This document shows positions 1-8,696 of a stretch of DNA of 64,000 nucleotides, piece after piece. The translations under genes and the position numbers were made by a program. Numbering within the stretch: the first letter of the stretch is position 1; each line of letters starts with the position of its first letter. Under the pieces are notes generated by a model. The model was not told the origin of the DNA. It was given only the letters and a program-made list of their open reading frames with translations, and searched no databases. Origin of the DNA: Prauserella_A sp040645195 (GTDB lineage: Bacteria > Actinomycetota > Actinomycetes > Mycobacteriales > Pseudonocardiaceae); the NCBI RefSeq assembly GCF_040645195.1, contig NZ_JBEYXW010000026.1:28208-92207 (forward strand), written 5' to 3'.

Positions 1-1
1 G

Positions 2-1099
2 ATCCGCGAGAAGTACCAGCCCGCGCACGAGACCAGGCCATACCGATTGCATGTCTACGATGTGCCGGTCTGGCGTGTCCCTGTCGACGTGCGGCGCGGC
101 GATCGGCGGTACTCGCTCACGCTGGAATGGCTGATCCCGTTGTCCAGGTTTGGTGAGTTGCGCTGTCCACAGTGCGATGCGCTCGAGCCGCTTGTGGCGG
201 GTAAGACCCGGCTCGGTTGCACGAGTTGCCTGGCCAAGTCGCCGGTACAGCCCGTCTCGCCGCCTGAGCCGCCTGCGACGAAGGCTTCCCGGCCAGCGCC
301 TGTCCAGCCCACTGAGACAATCCCCAGACGCGTGCCGAAGCCACGCGCACTGGCCGCGGCTCCATCGCAAGTTTCGCTGTCTCCGGCGAAGATCGTGAAG
401 GAAGGCGAGAAGCTCAGCGGGAAGCTGTGGGACGCGGTCGTAAACCGCGACCGACGGCTGTCGCGGCTGTGCGCTGCCGACTCACCGGCAGCCACCGTGG
501 TCAAGCTCTACGGGGCCGTTGGCGCGGCGACCGCCATCGGGCTTCCCGATGGTGCGACGTTGGTCGCGAGCGCCTCGACAACGGAGGTAGGCCGAGCGTC
601 CTTGCACACAACGCGAGGTGTGCTGAAGACGGCGACGGGGCAGCAGTACCCGTTCCTCCTGTGGTGGTGCCTGGAAGGCGTAACGCCGCTCATCGAGGAG
701 ATCCTGCCGTTCGACAGTGCGATCGACCCGGCGCGCCTACCCCGCTGGAGCCTCCGCGCGGACTCGCGGATCTTGTTCGGCCCACCCAAGCCGCGCGTTC
801 AAATAGGACCGATAGGGGAGCTGTTATGGAGCACCTGCGGCAAAGCGCACGGCCTGCCGGTCGTCCTCCGCTGTCTCGCCGCCTGGTGGCGGTTGCCCGC
901 CGAACGTGCCTTGATCGCCAGGCATTCGGCGCCGGCACTCGCCGCCGCGCTCCAGCGGATGATCTGTTATCGCGCTGGGCGTCCAGGTAGTCGCTACGCC
1001 GATGCGGCGGTCGCCTACCTTATCGACGAACGTCGAGTGCGCGCGGCGAGTACTGATCTGCAAGCCCAGCTGCGTCTGTCGTCGACGAAGCTGTGGTGA
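2..1099 (+). CDS. Zinc-ribbon protein of unknown function, 5'-truncated by window edge
   Basis: The reading frame is open from the first bases of the window, so the true start lies upstream; the first internal start is a TTG at 47, which has no clear ribosome site. Counting from that TTG, a CxxC-14-CxxC zinc ribbon (Cys40, 43, 58, 61) is followed by a Pro/Ala/Lys-rich linker (about 65-110) and a helical C-terminal part with no motif I recognise. The codon use looks coding throughout. It ends just before the JetD relic on the opposite strand. I do not recognise the family and give no function. Confidence 0.6.
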   Translation: MREKYQPAHETRPYRLHVYDVPVWRVPVDVRRGDRRYSLTLEWLIPLSRFGELRCPQCDALEPLVAGKTRLGCTSCLAKSPVQPVSPPEPPATKASRPAPVQPTETIPRRVPKPRALAAAPSQVSLSPAKIVKEGEKLSGKLWDAVVNRDRRLSRLCAADSPAATVVKLYGAVGAATAIGLPDGATLVASASTTEVGRASLHTTRGVLKTATGQQYPFLLWWCLEGVTPLIEEILPFDSAIDPARLPRWSLRADSRILFGPPKPRVQIGPIGELLWSTCGKAHGLPVVLRCLAAWWRLPAERALIARHSAPALAAALQRMICYRAGRPGSRYADAAVAYLIDERRVRAASTDLQAQLRLSSTKLW

Positions 1100-1117
1100 C
1101 TGTTGCTGCCGTGACGC

Positions 1118-1279
1118 CCCGGTCAGCCAGCGCAGCGGTTCCAGCTTGCTCGCCGCGTATCCCTCGCCGAAGATCACGACGGCATGTGCGACCGGTGGGA
1201 ACGCCAGGTAGGTGATCTCGTTCTCGACGACGAACACCGTGTTCACCTCCGGCGGCAGTCCGGCCAACTCGGAGACCAT
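1118..1279 (-). pseudogene. Relic of Wadjet JetD (DUF2220 TOPRIM nuclease) gene
   Basis: About 54 codons on the minus strand translate to a stretch containing VFVVENEITYLAFP and VVIFGEGYAASKL followed by WL. This matches the conserved core of the DUF2220 domain of JetD, where a segment like VENxxxxLAFP...GxGY...WL comes just before the catalytic YWGDID motif. That catalytic part, the N-terminal DUF3322 part and the partner genes jetA, jetB and jetC are missing; the reading frame on both sides turns into non-conserved sequence. JetD is the DNA-cleaving subunit of the Wadjet anti-plasmid system. I infer a leftover of a deleted Wadjet locus. Confidence 0.6.
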
Positions 1280-1367
1280 TTCACCACGGGTGGGCGCCGG
1301 GGGTGGCTTGCGCGACCGCCGGGCACCATCGAAGCCTGGCTGCACGCTGGTGGCATCATCGGCGCCC

Positions 1368-3071
1368 ATGGCTGTGGTCGAGGTGAGTGAACGGTCTGTG
1401 CGGGCGCTGGCGGACGCCCGTTCGTTCGAGCGAGGGCGGGCGTATTTCGCCGCGGGCCGGGTGCGGAGGTTCGCGGTTGACGGGACGTCGCTGACCGCGA
1501 CGGTGGCCGGGACGAGCGTCTACCGTGTGCGGCTGGACATTACGGCGAATGGCTTGAGTGGTCGGTGCTCCTGCCCATATGGGCGGGAGGGTGTGTTCTG
1601 CAAGCACTGCGTCGCGACGGCCCTTGCCTGGTTGGATGCCGGCGGCGAGATCGGCGAATCTCGCGCGCAGCCGATCACGGACGAGCGGTTGCGCGAGTTC
1701 CTGCTCGGTCAGGATCCGGCATGGCTGGCAGACGAGTTGCTGGCCGCAGCGGGAGCCGACTCGGTGCTGCGTGCGCGCCTGGACGTCGCGGCCGGTGCCG
1801 ACGCGCGAACCGCCTTCGACGACCGGGCATTGCGAGAACGCCTGGAAAAGGCGATCGAGATCGGCGACTTCGTGGACTACGGCGCCGCGTACTCCTATTT
1901 CCACGGGGTTGACCAGGCGCTGAACGAGGTGGCCGACCTGGTCGACGTAGGCTTTGCCGAGGCGGCGGCGAAACTTGCCGAGTACGCGTTGGAGCTGCTG
2001 GAAGGCGCTGCCGGACAGGTTGACGACTCCGACGGTGGCCTTCGGGAGGCCATCGACCGAGCCGAGGAGATCCATCTGGCCGCCTGCGCGGCCGCCGAAG
2101 CCGATCCGGTCGCGCTGGCGGAGCTGCTGTTCACGCGTGCTGTGGCCAGCGAATACGAGGTGTTCCTGAACGCGCTGCCCGACTACGAACCCGTAATGGG
2201 GCCGGCGGGCATGGCTCGCTACCGCGAGTTGGTCGAGCAGGCATGGCGGGACCTGCCGCCCAAGAAGCCACACGACTACAGCGGCCGCCGGTTCGTCGTC
2301 ACCTACTTGATGGAACGGCTGGTCGAGAGCACTGATAGCGCCGACGCACTGATCGAGGTGCTGTCCAGGGACGTGACCGGTGGCTACGACGTGCTGCGTA
2401 TCGCCGAGCGGCTCTGTGCCGACGGCCGGGACGATGAGGCGCTGGAGTGGTTGGAACGCGGTTTGAGGGAGTTCCAGCCAGATCCACGGTTGCGGTCGCT
2501 TGCCGCCGACTGCCATTTCCGCGCCGGACGTCCGGCGGAGGCAGGTGAGTTGCTGTGGGCGAATTTCGCCGACTGCCCGAGCCTGGAGAACTATGTCGAG
2601 CTACACGACGCCACAGCTGGGCGGTTCGCGATCTGGCGAAAGCGGGCGCTCGAACTGTTGCAAGCGCAACCGTCGGTATCAACCCGGTTCACCCAGGTGC
2701 CCTACGGTCGCGAGGCCGGGCATTCCACATTGGTGGAGGTGCTGTTGTGGGAAGGCGATACCGACGCCGCCTGGCAAGCGGCACTGGATGGTGGCTGCCG
2801 AGACGAGTTGTGGCTGCGTCTGGCCCATGACCGCGCTGGCGCCCATCCGGACGACGCGATCCCGATCCTCCTCGCCGCCGCGGACCGGGCGATCGGCAAC
2901 AAGAACCGCGACTCCTATCGCCTTGCCGCGCGCTTGCTGGCAGAAGCACGTCCGCTGTTCATCCGCTGCGACCGTGTGGACGACTTCGAGTCTCACCTTG
3001 CCACCATGCGCACCGCGCATCGCGCCAAACGGGCGCTGCGCGAGGAACTCGACACTGTGGGATTGCCGTAG
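1368..3071 (+). CDS. SWIM zinc finger protein
   Basis: A 567-residue protein if the ATG at 1368 is used; the frame is open further upstream, but that part overlaps the JetD relic and is not conserved in character. The SWIM motif CxC-8-CxH is at Cys67, Cys69, Cys78 and His80. The rest is rich in acidic residues and Ala/Leu helices and resembles helical-repeat (TPR-like) scaffolds. SWIM fingers bind DNA or proteins; the partner here is unknown. It converges on glnA with a shared hairpin between the two genes. Confidence 0.8.
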   Translation: MAVVEVSERSVRALADARSFERGRAYFAAGRVRRFAVDGTSLTATVAGTSVYRVRLDITANGLSGRCSCPYGREGVFCKHCVATALAWLDAGGEIGESRAQPITDERLREFLLGQDPAWLADELLAAAGADSVLRARLDVAAGADARTAFDDRALRERLEKAIEIGDFVDYGAAYSYFHGVDQALNEVADLVDVGFAEAAAKLAEYALELLEGAAGQVDDSDGGLREAIDRAEEIHLAACAAAEADPVALAELLFTRAVASEYEVFLNALPDYEPVMGPAGMARYRELVEQAWRDLPPKKPHDYSGRRFVVTYLMERLVESTDSADALIEVLSRDVTGGYDVLRIAERLCADGRDDEALEWLERGLREFQPDPRLRSLAADCHFRAGRPAEAGELLWANFADCPSLENYVELHDATAGRFAIWRKRALELLQAQPSVSTRFTQVPYGREAGHSTLVEVLLWEGDTDAAWQAALDGGCRDELWLRLAHDRAGAHPDDAIPILLAAADRAIGNKNRDSYRLAARLLAEARPLFIRCDRVDDFESHLATMRTAHRAKRALREELDTVGLP

Positions 3072-3086
3072 GGCCTGAGAAGTGCG

Positions 3087-3121
3087 ATGGCCCGCCAGCC
3101 GGGGGGCTGGCGGGCCATTTT
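3087..3121 (+). terminator. Terminator between SWIM gene and glnA
   Basis: A perfect 14-bp stem (3087-3100 with 3105-3118), GGGG loop, followed by TTTT. It lies between two convergent genes, so it may serve both, although only the plus strand has the T-run. Confidence 0.8.
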
Positions 3122-3143
3122 CAGCAGGCTCCGGCTATGAGGA

Positions 3144-4568
3144 TCACACGTCGTAGTAGAGCGCGAACTCGTACGGGTGCGGGCGCAGCCGCAGCGGGTC
3201 GATCTCGTTCTCGCGCTTGATGCTGATCCACGTCTCGATCACGTCGGGGGTGAACACGCCACCCTCGAGGAGGAAGTCGTGGTCGGCCTCGAGGTTGTCG
3301 AGCACGGCGCCGAGGTCGCCCGGCACCAGCTTGACGTTCTTGGCCTCCTCGGGCGGCAGCTCGTAGAGGTCCTTGTCGATCGGCTCGGCCGGCTCGATCT
3401 TGTTCTTGATGCCGTCCAGGCCGGCCATCAGCATCGCCGCGAACGCCAGGTACGGGTTACCCGACGAGTCCGGGCAGCGGAACTCGATGCGCTTGGCCTT
3501 GGCGTTGCTGCCGGTGATCGGGATACGGACACAGGCGGAGCGGTTGCGCTGCGAGTACACCAGGCTGACCGGAGCCTCGAAGCCCGGCACCAGACGGTGG
3601 TAGGAGTTCACGGTCGGGTTGGTGAACGCCAGCAGGCTCGGGGCGTGCGCCAGGATTCCGCCGATGTAGTGCCGCGCCGTGTCGGACAGGCCCGCGTAGC
3701 CGGACTCGTCGTAGAACAGCGGCTGGCCGTCCTTCCACAGCGACTGGTGGCAGTGCATACCGGAGCCGTTGTCGCCGAACAGGGGCTTGGGCATGAACGT
3801 CGCGGTCTTGCCTGCCGCGAACGCGGTGTTCTTCACGATGTACTTGAACAGCTGCAGGTCGTCCGCAGCGTGCAGCAGCGTGTTGAACTTGTAGTTGATC
3901 TCGGCCTGCCCGGCGGTGCCGACCTCGTGGTGGGCGCGCTCGATCTCGAAGCCGGAACCGGTCAGGTTGTGCACGATGTCGTCGCGCATGTCGGCGAAGT
4001 GGTCGACCGGCGGCACGGGGAAGTAGCCACCCTTGAACTTGGTCTTGTAGCCCTTGTTGCCGCCCTCTTCGTGGCGGCCGGTGTTCCACCAGCCCTCGAC
4101 GGAGTCGATCTCGTGGAAGGTGCCGTTCTCCCGCGAGTCGAAGCGCACCGAGTCGAAGACGTAGAACTCGGCCTCCGGGCCGAAGTAAACGGTGTCTGCG
4201 ATGTTCGAGTCGGCGATGTACTGCTCGGCCTTGCGCGCGATGTTGCGGGGGTCGCGGCTGTAGGCCTCCCGGGTGAACGGGTCGTGCACGAAGAAGTTCA
4301 GCGACAGCGTCTTGGTCTTGCGGAACGGGTCGATCCGGGCGGTTGCGGGGTCCGGCAGCAGCAGCATGTCGGACTCGTGGATCGACTGGAAGCCGCGCAC
4401 CGACGAGCCGTCGAAGGCGAGCCCCTCTTCGAACGCGTCCGCGTCGAAAGCCTTGGCGGGGACGGTGAAGTGCTGCATGATGCCCGGCAGGTCGCAGAAC
4501 CTCACGTCGACAGATTGCACATCCTCGTCAGCGATCAGACGCAGGACATCGTCTGGAGTAGTGGACAC
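3144..4568 (-). CDS. glnA: Type I glutamine synthetase
   Basis: Makes glutamine from glutamate, ammonia and ATP; a cytosolic dodecamer in this family. The 474-residue length is normal for bacterial GSI. The N-terminal beta-grasp part carries the latch segment LAFDGSSVRGF, and the catalytic part has FGPEAEFYVFD, the ammonium-site region and the NRSACVRIP phosphate-binding segment. The adenylylation tyrosine is present at about Tyr402 in DLYELPPEE, so GlnE-type control is likely. A GlnR box lies upstream. Its position beside an RDD gene and a DUF4191 gene matches glnA1 in mycobacteria. Identification is secure. Confidence 0.97.
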   Translation of the reverse strand: MSTTPDDVLRLIADEDVQSVDVRFCDLPGIMQHFTVPAKAFDADAFEEGLAFDGSSVRGFQSIHESDMLLLPDPATARIDPFRKTKTLSLNFFVHDPFTREAYSRDPRNIARKAEQYIADSNIADTVYFGPEAEFYVFDSVRFDSRENGTFHEIDSVEGWWNTGRHEEGGNKGYKTKFKGGYFPVPPVDHFADMRDDIVHNLTGSGFEIERAHHEVGTAGQAEINYKFNTLLHAADDLQLFKYIVKNTAFAAGKTATFMPKPLFGDNGSGMHCHQSLWKDGQPLFYDESGYAGLSDTARHYIGGILAHAPSLLAFTNPTVNSYHRLVPGFEAPVSLVYSQRNRSACVRIPITGSNAKAKRIEFRCPDSSGNPYLAFAAMLMAGLDGIKNKIEPAEPIDKDLYELPPEEAKNVKLVPGDLGAVLDNLEADHDFLLEGGVFTPDVIETWISIKRENEIDPLRLRPHPYEFALYYDV

Positions 4569-4635
4569 CCTCGGTGACTCCTTCGCGGTTAGTGCCGGCG
4601 GCAGTACTCTCTTCGGATCACGCTAAGAGTGCGGT

Positions 4636-4673
4636 GTTGCCCGACAGTCACCCGAATGTTTCGCCAGTGTTAA
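4636..4673 (-). promoter_or_regulatory. GlnR box upstream of glnA
   Basis: Read on the minus strand, the site is TTAAC-n6-GAAAC-n6-GTGAC-n6-GCAAC. This fits the actinobacterial GlnR consensus of alternating gTnAC and GaAAC half-sites, each 6 bases apart, in all three spacings. It lies 68-105 bases upstream of the glnA start. GlnR is the global nitrogen regulator of actinomycetes, so glnA is probably induced under nitrogen limitation. The divergent RDD gene begins 69 bases away on the other side. Confidence 0.75.
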
Positions 4674-4741
4674 CGGGTTGGGTGATATCGGATAGGAGAC
4701 CGGGGCGCACACCCGTCTGGTCAGCCGAATACCCTGGTCGG

Positions 4742-5227
4742 GTGGCTAGATGGACTGGAGAGTGGCTGACGTCGCTCGCCACGGCGGGCACGGCAGCCGA
4801 TCGGGAGCCACCGCGGTGGCCGGGGGAGCACCTGGGGCTGCCTGAGGAGGGCATCGGAGCGGCTGCGGGAAGCGGGCGCCGCTTCCTCGCGCTTGTCGTC
4901 GATCTGATCCTGGCATCGCTGGTGACCGCCCTGTTCATCCCGCCGGACTACGGCAACGTGGCCGCGATGCAGAACTACAACCTGTGGTCGCTGGCGGTAT
5001 GGGGTGTGATCACGGTCGTGCCCGCGGCGTTCGCCGGCTTCACCCCGGGCATGGCAGCTTGCGGTATCCGGGTCGCGCGGCTCGACGGCGGCGCGGTGCC
5101 GGGCCTGTGGCGGGCCGCCCTTCGCGGCGTCCTCACCTTCCTCATCCTTCCGGCCGCCGTGCGCAACCATGACAACCGCGGCTGGCACGACCGGATCACC
5201 GGCACCGTCGTCGTGCGGATGCGCTGA
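4742..5227 (+). CDS. RDD family membrane protein
   Basis: A 161-residue protein from the GTG at 4742 (VARWTGEWL); a longer upstream reading would overlap the GlnR box and is unlikely. The RDD signature is recognisable as GRRFLALVVDLILASLV, followed by a second hydrophobic segment and a C-terminal amphipathic part with GWHDRITGT, as usual for the family. RDD proteins are small membrane proteins whose function is mostly unknown; some have transport roles. It is divergent from glnA and convergent with the DUF4191 gene, the arrangement I recall for mycobacterial Rv2219A. Confidence 0.8.
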   Translation: MARWTGEWLTSLATAGTAADREPPRWPGEHLGLPEEGIGAAAGSGRRFLALVVDLILASLVTALFIPPDYGNVAAMQNYNLWSLAVWGVITVVPAAFAGFTPGMAACGIRVARLDGGAVPGLWRAALRGVLTFLILPAAVRNHDNRGWHDRITGTVVVRMR

Positions 5228-5240
5228 GGAGCACCTCGGG

Positions 5241-5969
5241 TCAGCGGCGCCGGATGGTGCGCTGGACGTTCCGCATCTTGGCGCCCTGGGGCATTGGGCC
5301 CTTCGGCAGCGCCGCGCCGCGGGTGCCCAGCGCGGCGAGCTTGGCTTCCAGGGCGTCGACCTCACGCGGCCGGAGGTTGCGCGGCAGCTTCATCAGGGTG
5401 TTCTGCAGGCGGCGCAGCGGGACCTGGCCTTCGTCGTTGCCGACGGTGAAGTCGTAGATCGGCGTGTCGCCGACCAGCCGCGCGATCCTCTTCTTCTCCT
5501 GCGTCAGGAGGTTCTTCACCCGATGCGGTGCACCCTCGGCGACCAGGACCACGCCGGGACCACCGAGCACGCGGTGCACGGCGTCGAGCTGGGTGGTCGC
5601 CGCCACGGTCTGGGTCACCCGCCAGCGTCCGCGCAGGTTGTCCAACGCCCAGGCAGCGGCACCGGGTTGCCCGTCGGCCTTGGTGAAAACGGTTTTCTGC
5701 ACCCGGCGGCCGAACACGATCACAGCGACTAGCAGGCCGAGCATGATGCCGATCGGCAGCAGCAGCCACTCGATGCCGAGAAGCCAGCCGATCCCGAACA
5801 CGACACCCGTGACGACCAGGAAGCAACCCAGCATCCACGGGATGAGGGCCTTATCTTCCTTGCGCTGCATCTTGAACGCCTGGAAGATCTGCCCGCGACG
5901 CTCTTTGCCCGCCGCACGCTTCGCCTTCTTGGCCTGCTTGGCAGCCTCTTTGTCCAGCTTCTCCGCCAT
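5241..5969 (-). CDS. DUF4191 family membrane protein
   Basis: A 242-residue protein from the ATG at 5969, preceded on its own strand by a weak purine-rich stretch. The N-terminus is very Lys/Arg-rich (about residues 1-45). Two adjacent membrane segments follow (about 46-90), then a soluble domain that includes GGPGVVLVAEG. This is the layout of the actinobacterial DUF4191 family (Rv2219-like), usually found beside lipA or glnA. No enzymatic function is known to me. The start could be earlier, but upstream sequence overlaps the uvrD2 promoter region. Confidence 0.8.
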   Translation of the reverse strand: MAEKLDKEAAKQAKKAKRAAGKERRGQIFQAFKMQRKEDKALIPWMLGCFLVVTGVVFGIGWLLGIEWLLLPIGIMLGLLVAVIVFGRRVQKTVFTKADGQPGAAAWALDNLRGRWRVTQTVAATTQLDAVHRVLGGPGVVLVAEGAPHRVKNLLTQEKKRIARLVGDTPIYDFTVGNDEGQVPLRRLQNTLMKLPRNLRPREVDALEAKLAALGTRGAALPKGPMPQGAKMRNVQRTIRRR

Positions 5970-6027
5970 AATGCACCAGGATACGGGCGGCCGGGTGGGC
6001 GTGGGTCTGTCGGTCCCCTCTGCGAGG

Positions 6028-8121
6028 ATGCGGCCCGTGGGAAATGCGCGTGTGGCCAACCCTCGTCCGGACCTGCTCGACGGGCTCGACCCGGAGCAGC
6101 GGGCGGCGGCATGCGCTCCGCGCGGTCCCGTCTGCGTGCTGGCCGGTGCCGGCACCGGCAAGACGCGAACGATCACGCACCGCATCGCCCACCTCGTGCG
6201 ATCCGGACATGTCGCCGCTGGTCAGGTGCTGGCCGTGACGTTCACGGCGCGGGCGGCTGGGGAGATGCGGGCCCGCCTGCGTGCGCTCGGCGTCGAGGCC
6301 GCACAGGCCCGCACGTTCCACGCGGCTGCGCTGCGCCAGCTCAGGTACTTCTGGCCGCGAGTGGTCGGCGACCGGCAGTGGGATCTGATCGAAGGCAACA
6401 AGCTGCGACTGATCGGTCAGGCAGCGAACCGGCTGGGCCTGCCCACTGAACTGGAGGTCCTGCGCGACCTCGCGAGCGAGATCGAGTGGGCGAAGGCGTC
6501 CATGGTCGGCCCGGACGACTATCCGGTGGTGGCCGCGCGGCTGGGCCGCGACATCCCGGAACCGGCCGAACGCGTCGCCGCGCTGTACCGCGCCTACGAG
6601 GAGGCAAAGAACAACGCGCAGCTGCTCGACTTCGACGACCTGCTGCTGCACACGACCGCGGCGTTGGAGGAGCACCGGGAGGTCGCCGACGAGTTCCGTG
6701 ACCGGTACCGCTGTTTCGTCGTCGACGAGTACCAGGACGTCACCCCTGCCCAGCAACGCCTGCTCGATGCCTGGCTCGGTGGGCGTGACGACCTGACCGT
6801 CGTCGGCGACGCCAACCAGACGATCTATTCCTTCGGCGGCGCTTCGCCGCGGCCGCTGCTGGACTTCACCCGGCGCTTCCCCGAGGCGACGGTGGTGCGA
6901 CTCGAGCGGGACTACCGCTCCACGCCCCAGGTGGTCGCACTGGCGAACCGGGTCATCGGCGCGGCAAGGGGCCGCCCGGCCGGATCCAGGCTGAACCTGG
7001 TGGGGCAGCGTCCCGACGGGCCCTTGCCGCGGTTCGCCGAGTACGACGACGAGGTCGCCGAGGCCGCCGCGGTCGCCGGTCGCATCCGGGAGTTGCTGGA
7101 CGCCGGGGTCGCTGCCAGTGAGATCGCCGTACTGTTCCGGGTCAACGCGCAGTCCGAGGCCTATGAGCAGGCCTTGACCGAAGTCGGCATCCCCTACCTG
7201 GTGCGCGGCGGCGAACGCTTCTTCGCCCGCCGCGAGGTACGCCAGGCCATGGCGGCCCTCCGTACCGCAGCGGCGGGAACACCCGAGGGTGAGCTCGTTG
7301 CGCTCGTCCGTCAGGTACTCGCCGGGGTCGGGTTGACCGAACAGCCGCCCCCAGGCGGGGCGGCGAAGGAGCGCTGGGACGCGTTGCTCGCGCTCGTGGA
7401 ACTTGCCGAGGAGCTCGCCGCCACCACCGACAGCCCGACGCTTGGACACTACGTCGCCGAGCTGGACCAGCGGGCCGCCGCACAGCACCCGCCGACGGTT
7501 GAGGGGGTCACGCTGGCGTCTCTGCACGCGGCGAAGGGCTTGGAGTGGGACGCCGTGTTCCTCGTCGGGCTCGCTGACGGCACACTGCCCATCCAGCACG
7601 CCGATGGCAGCGACGAGGCGATCGAGGAGGAGCGGCGGCTGTTCTACGTCGGTGCGACCAGGGCCCGGGAACACCTCTCGATGACCTGGGCGCTGTCCCG
7701 CAATCCCGATGGGCGCCGGCACCGCAGGCGCAGCCGGTTCCTCTACGGACTGATCCCTGAGGACCATCCCGCTGCGCGGGTCGCCCGAGCCCAGCAACCG
7801 AGCGCGCTCAAGGCGCGTTGCAGGATCTGCGGCGGACCGCTCATCGCGACCATGGAGGTCAAGCTGGGGCGCTGCGGGAGATGTCCCGCGGACGTGGACG
7901 AGGAACTGCTGGCCCGGCTCAAGGAATGGCGTGTGGAGCGTGCTCGCGAACTGAAGGTCCCTGCCTTCGTGGTGTTCACCGATGCCACCCTTGTTGCCAT
8001 CGCCGAGCAGCGGCCGACGGACAACGGCTCGCTGGTGGCGATCTCCGGGATCGGAGCCACCAAGCTGGAGCGCTTCGGTGCGGACGTGCTGGCCGTCGTC
8101 CGCGGAAGCGGTGCCGGGTAG
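6028..8121 (+). CDS. uvrD2: ATP-dependent DNA helicase UvrD2
   Basis: A superfamily 1A 3'-5' DNA helicase of 697 residues. Walker A is at about 40-46 (GAGTGKT), motif II is VDEYQDVTPAQQ, the Q-motif lies in LDPEQRAA, and motif VI is FYVGATRAREHL. The C-terminus carries a four-cysteine cluster (CRIC...CGRC) and an HRDC domain ending near ISGIGATKLERFG; this combination defines the actinobacterial UvrD2 form, which is essential in M. tuberculosis. The start is the ATG at 6028; a GTG at 6037 is possible. It precedes the whiB7 region on the same strand. Confidence 0.93.
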   Translation: MRPVGNARVANPRPDLLDGLDPEQRAAACAPRGPVCVLAGAGTGKTRTITHRIAHLVRSGHVAAGQVLAVTFTARAAGEMRARLRALGVEAAQARTFHAAALRQLRYFWPRVVGDRQWDLIEGNKLRLIGQAANRLGLPTELEVLRDLASEIEWAKASMVGPDDYPVVAARLGRDIPEPAERVAALYRAYEEAKNNAQLLDFDDLLLHTTAALEEHREVADEFRDRYRCFVVDEYQDVTPAQQRLLDAWLGGRDDLTVVGDANQTIYSFGGASPRPLLDFTRRFPEATVVRLERDYRSTPQVVALANRVIGAARGRPAGSRLNLVGQRPDGPLPRFAEYDDEVAEAAAVAGRIRELLDAGVAASEIAVLFRVNAQSEAYEQALTEVGIPYLVRGGERFFARREVRQAMAALRTAAAGTPEGELVALVRQVLAGVGLTEQPPPGGAAKERWDALLALVELAEELAATTDSPTLGHYVAELDQRAAAQHPPTVEGVTLASLHAAKGLEWDAVFLVGLADGTLPIQHADGSDEAIEEERRLFYVGATRAREHLSMTWALSRNPDGRRHRRRSRFLYGLIPEDHPAARVARAQQPSALKARCRICGGPLIATMEVKLGRCGRCPADVDEELLARLKEWRVERARELKVPAFVVFTDATLVAIAEQRPTDNGSLVAISGIGATKLERFGADVLAVVRGSGAG

Positions 8122-8195
8122 CTGGTCCCGGAGTGTTCTTCGGCGAAGAAGCCCAGCTCAGGGCCATTTTTGCTGTCGAGCGAGGGAAAGTCGGG

Positions 8196-8233
8196 AAAAT
8201 GAGTTGCCCCGTGTGGCCTCGGGGCAATAACCT
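8196..8233 (+). promoter_or_regulatory. WhiB7-type autoregulated promoter
   Basis: An A/T-rich stretch (AAAAT at 8196-8200) lies four bases upstream of a -35-like TTGCCC (8204-8209), with an 18-base spacer and the -10-like TAACCT (8228-8233). WhiB7 is known to bind SigA and an AT-rich patch just upstream of the -35 element through its AT-hook, and to activate its own gene. The layout here fits that rule, about 460 bases upstream of whiB7. Confidence 0.65.
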
Positions 8234-8313
8234 GCAGCTACTGGGTGGGACGCCCGTACTCTTTGGGCCGCCGTAGGTCGGCGACCCGACGGGAAGCGAA
8301 AGGAGGTGCCGCG

Positions 8314-8571
8314 ATGAAGAACTTCTATGCGCAGATCGGTATCGCTGGCACCTCGCTGTCCCGGACCCCCGACGCCGTCGTGCGTCCGGGCGATGACCTC
8401 TTCTGGACCGATAAGCCTCGCTTCGGCGGCTGCACGCCTGCCCGCGACGCGCGCGCGTTCGCCACCACCGAAGCCGGGATCGGCACCCGCGAGTTCCGTC
8501 CGATGACCGTTCAGCTGCCGCTCAAGGACAAGCCCTGGGTTCCGTTGTGCCCAAGTGAGAGACGCCTATGA
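8314..8571 (+). CDS. 85-residue leader ORF upstream of whiB7
   Basis: It has a very strong ribosome site (AGGAGG at 8301-8306, 8 bases before the ATG), so it is probably translated. The protein has no transmembrane segment and no family I recognise. It lies between the WhiB7-type promoter and a strong terminator, inside the leader of the whiB7 transcript. In Streptomyces wblC and mycobacterial whiB7, a translated upstream ORF senses ribosome-targeting antibiotics and controls read-through of such a terminator. This ORF is the candidate for that role, although it is longer than I would expect. Its stop overlaps an ATG at 8568 (ATGA). It could also be an independent small gene. Confidence 0.65.
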   Translation: MKNFYAQIGIAGTSLSRTPDAVVRPGDDLFWTDKPRFGGCTPARDARAFATTEAGIGTREFRPMTVQLPLKDKPWVPLCPSERRL

Positions 8572-8597
8572 CGTTCCCGTCATGGGAGAAGGCTCAC

Positions 8598-8644
8598 GAA
8601 GGCCGCGGAACCGTACATCGGATCCGCGGCCTTCTTGCTTTTTC
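8598..8644 (+). terminator. Attenuator-type terminator upstream of whiB7
   Basis: A perfect 12-bp stem (8598-8609 with 8623-8634) is extended inward by CCG/CGG pairing, and is followed by a T-rich tail (8635-8644). It ends 52 bases before the whiB7 start and 27 bases after the leader ORF stop begins, so transcripts from the 8.2 kb promoter must pass it to express whiB7. Confidence 0.8.
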
Positions 8645-8696
8645 GGGGCGTGTGGATCGACCAAGGAAACCCTTACAACACAAAGGAGAACGGGAA

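Noticed and set aside
3177..4577. A 466-residue plus-strand open frame opposite glnA
   Set aside because: It is the mirror of the glnA coding sequence, caused by high GC at third positions. It has a Val/Leu/Glu/Arg-rich composition and no motif.
5851..7797. A 648-residue minus-strand open frame
   Set aside because: It is antisense to uvrD2, whose helicase motifs are complete on the plus strand.
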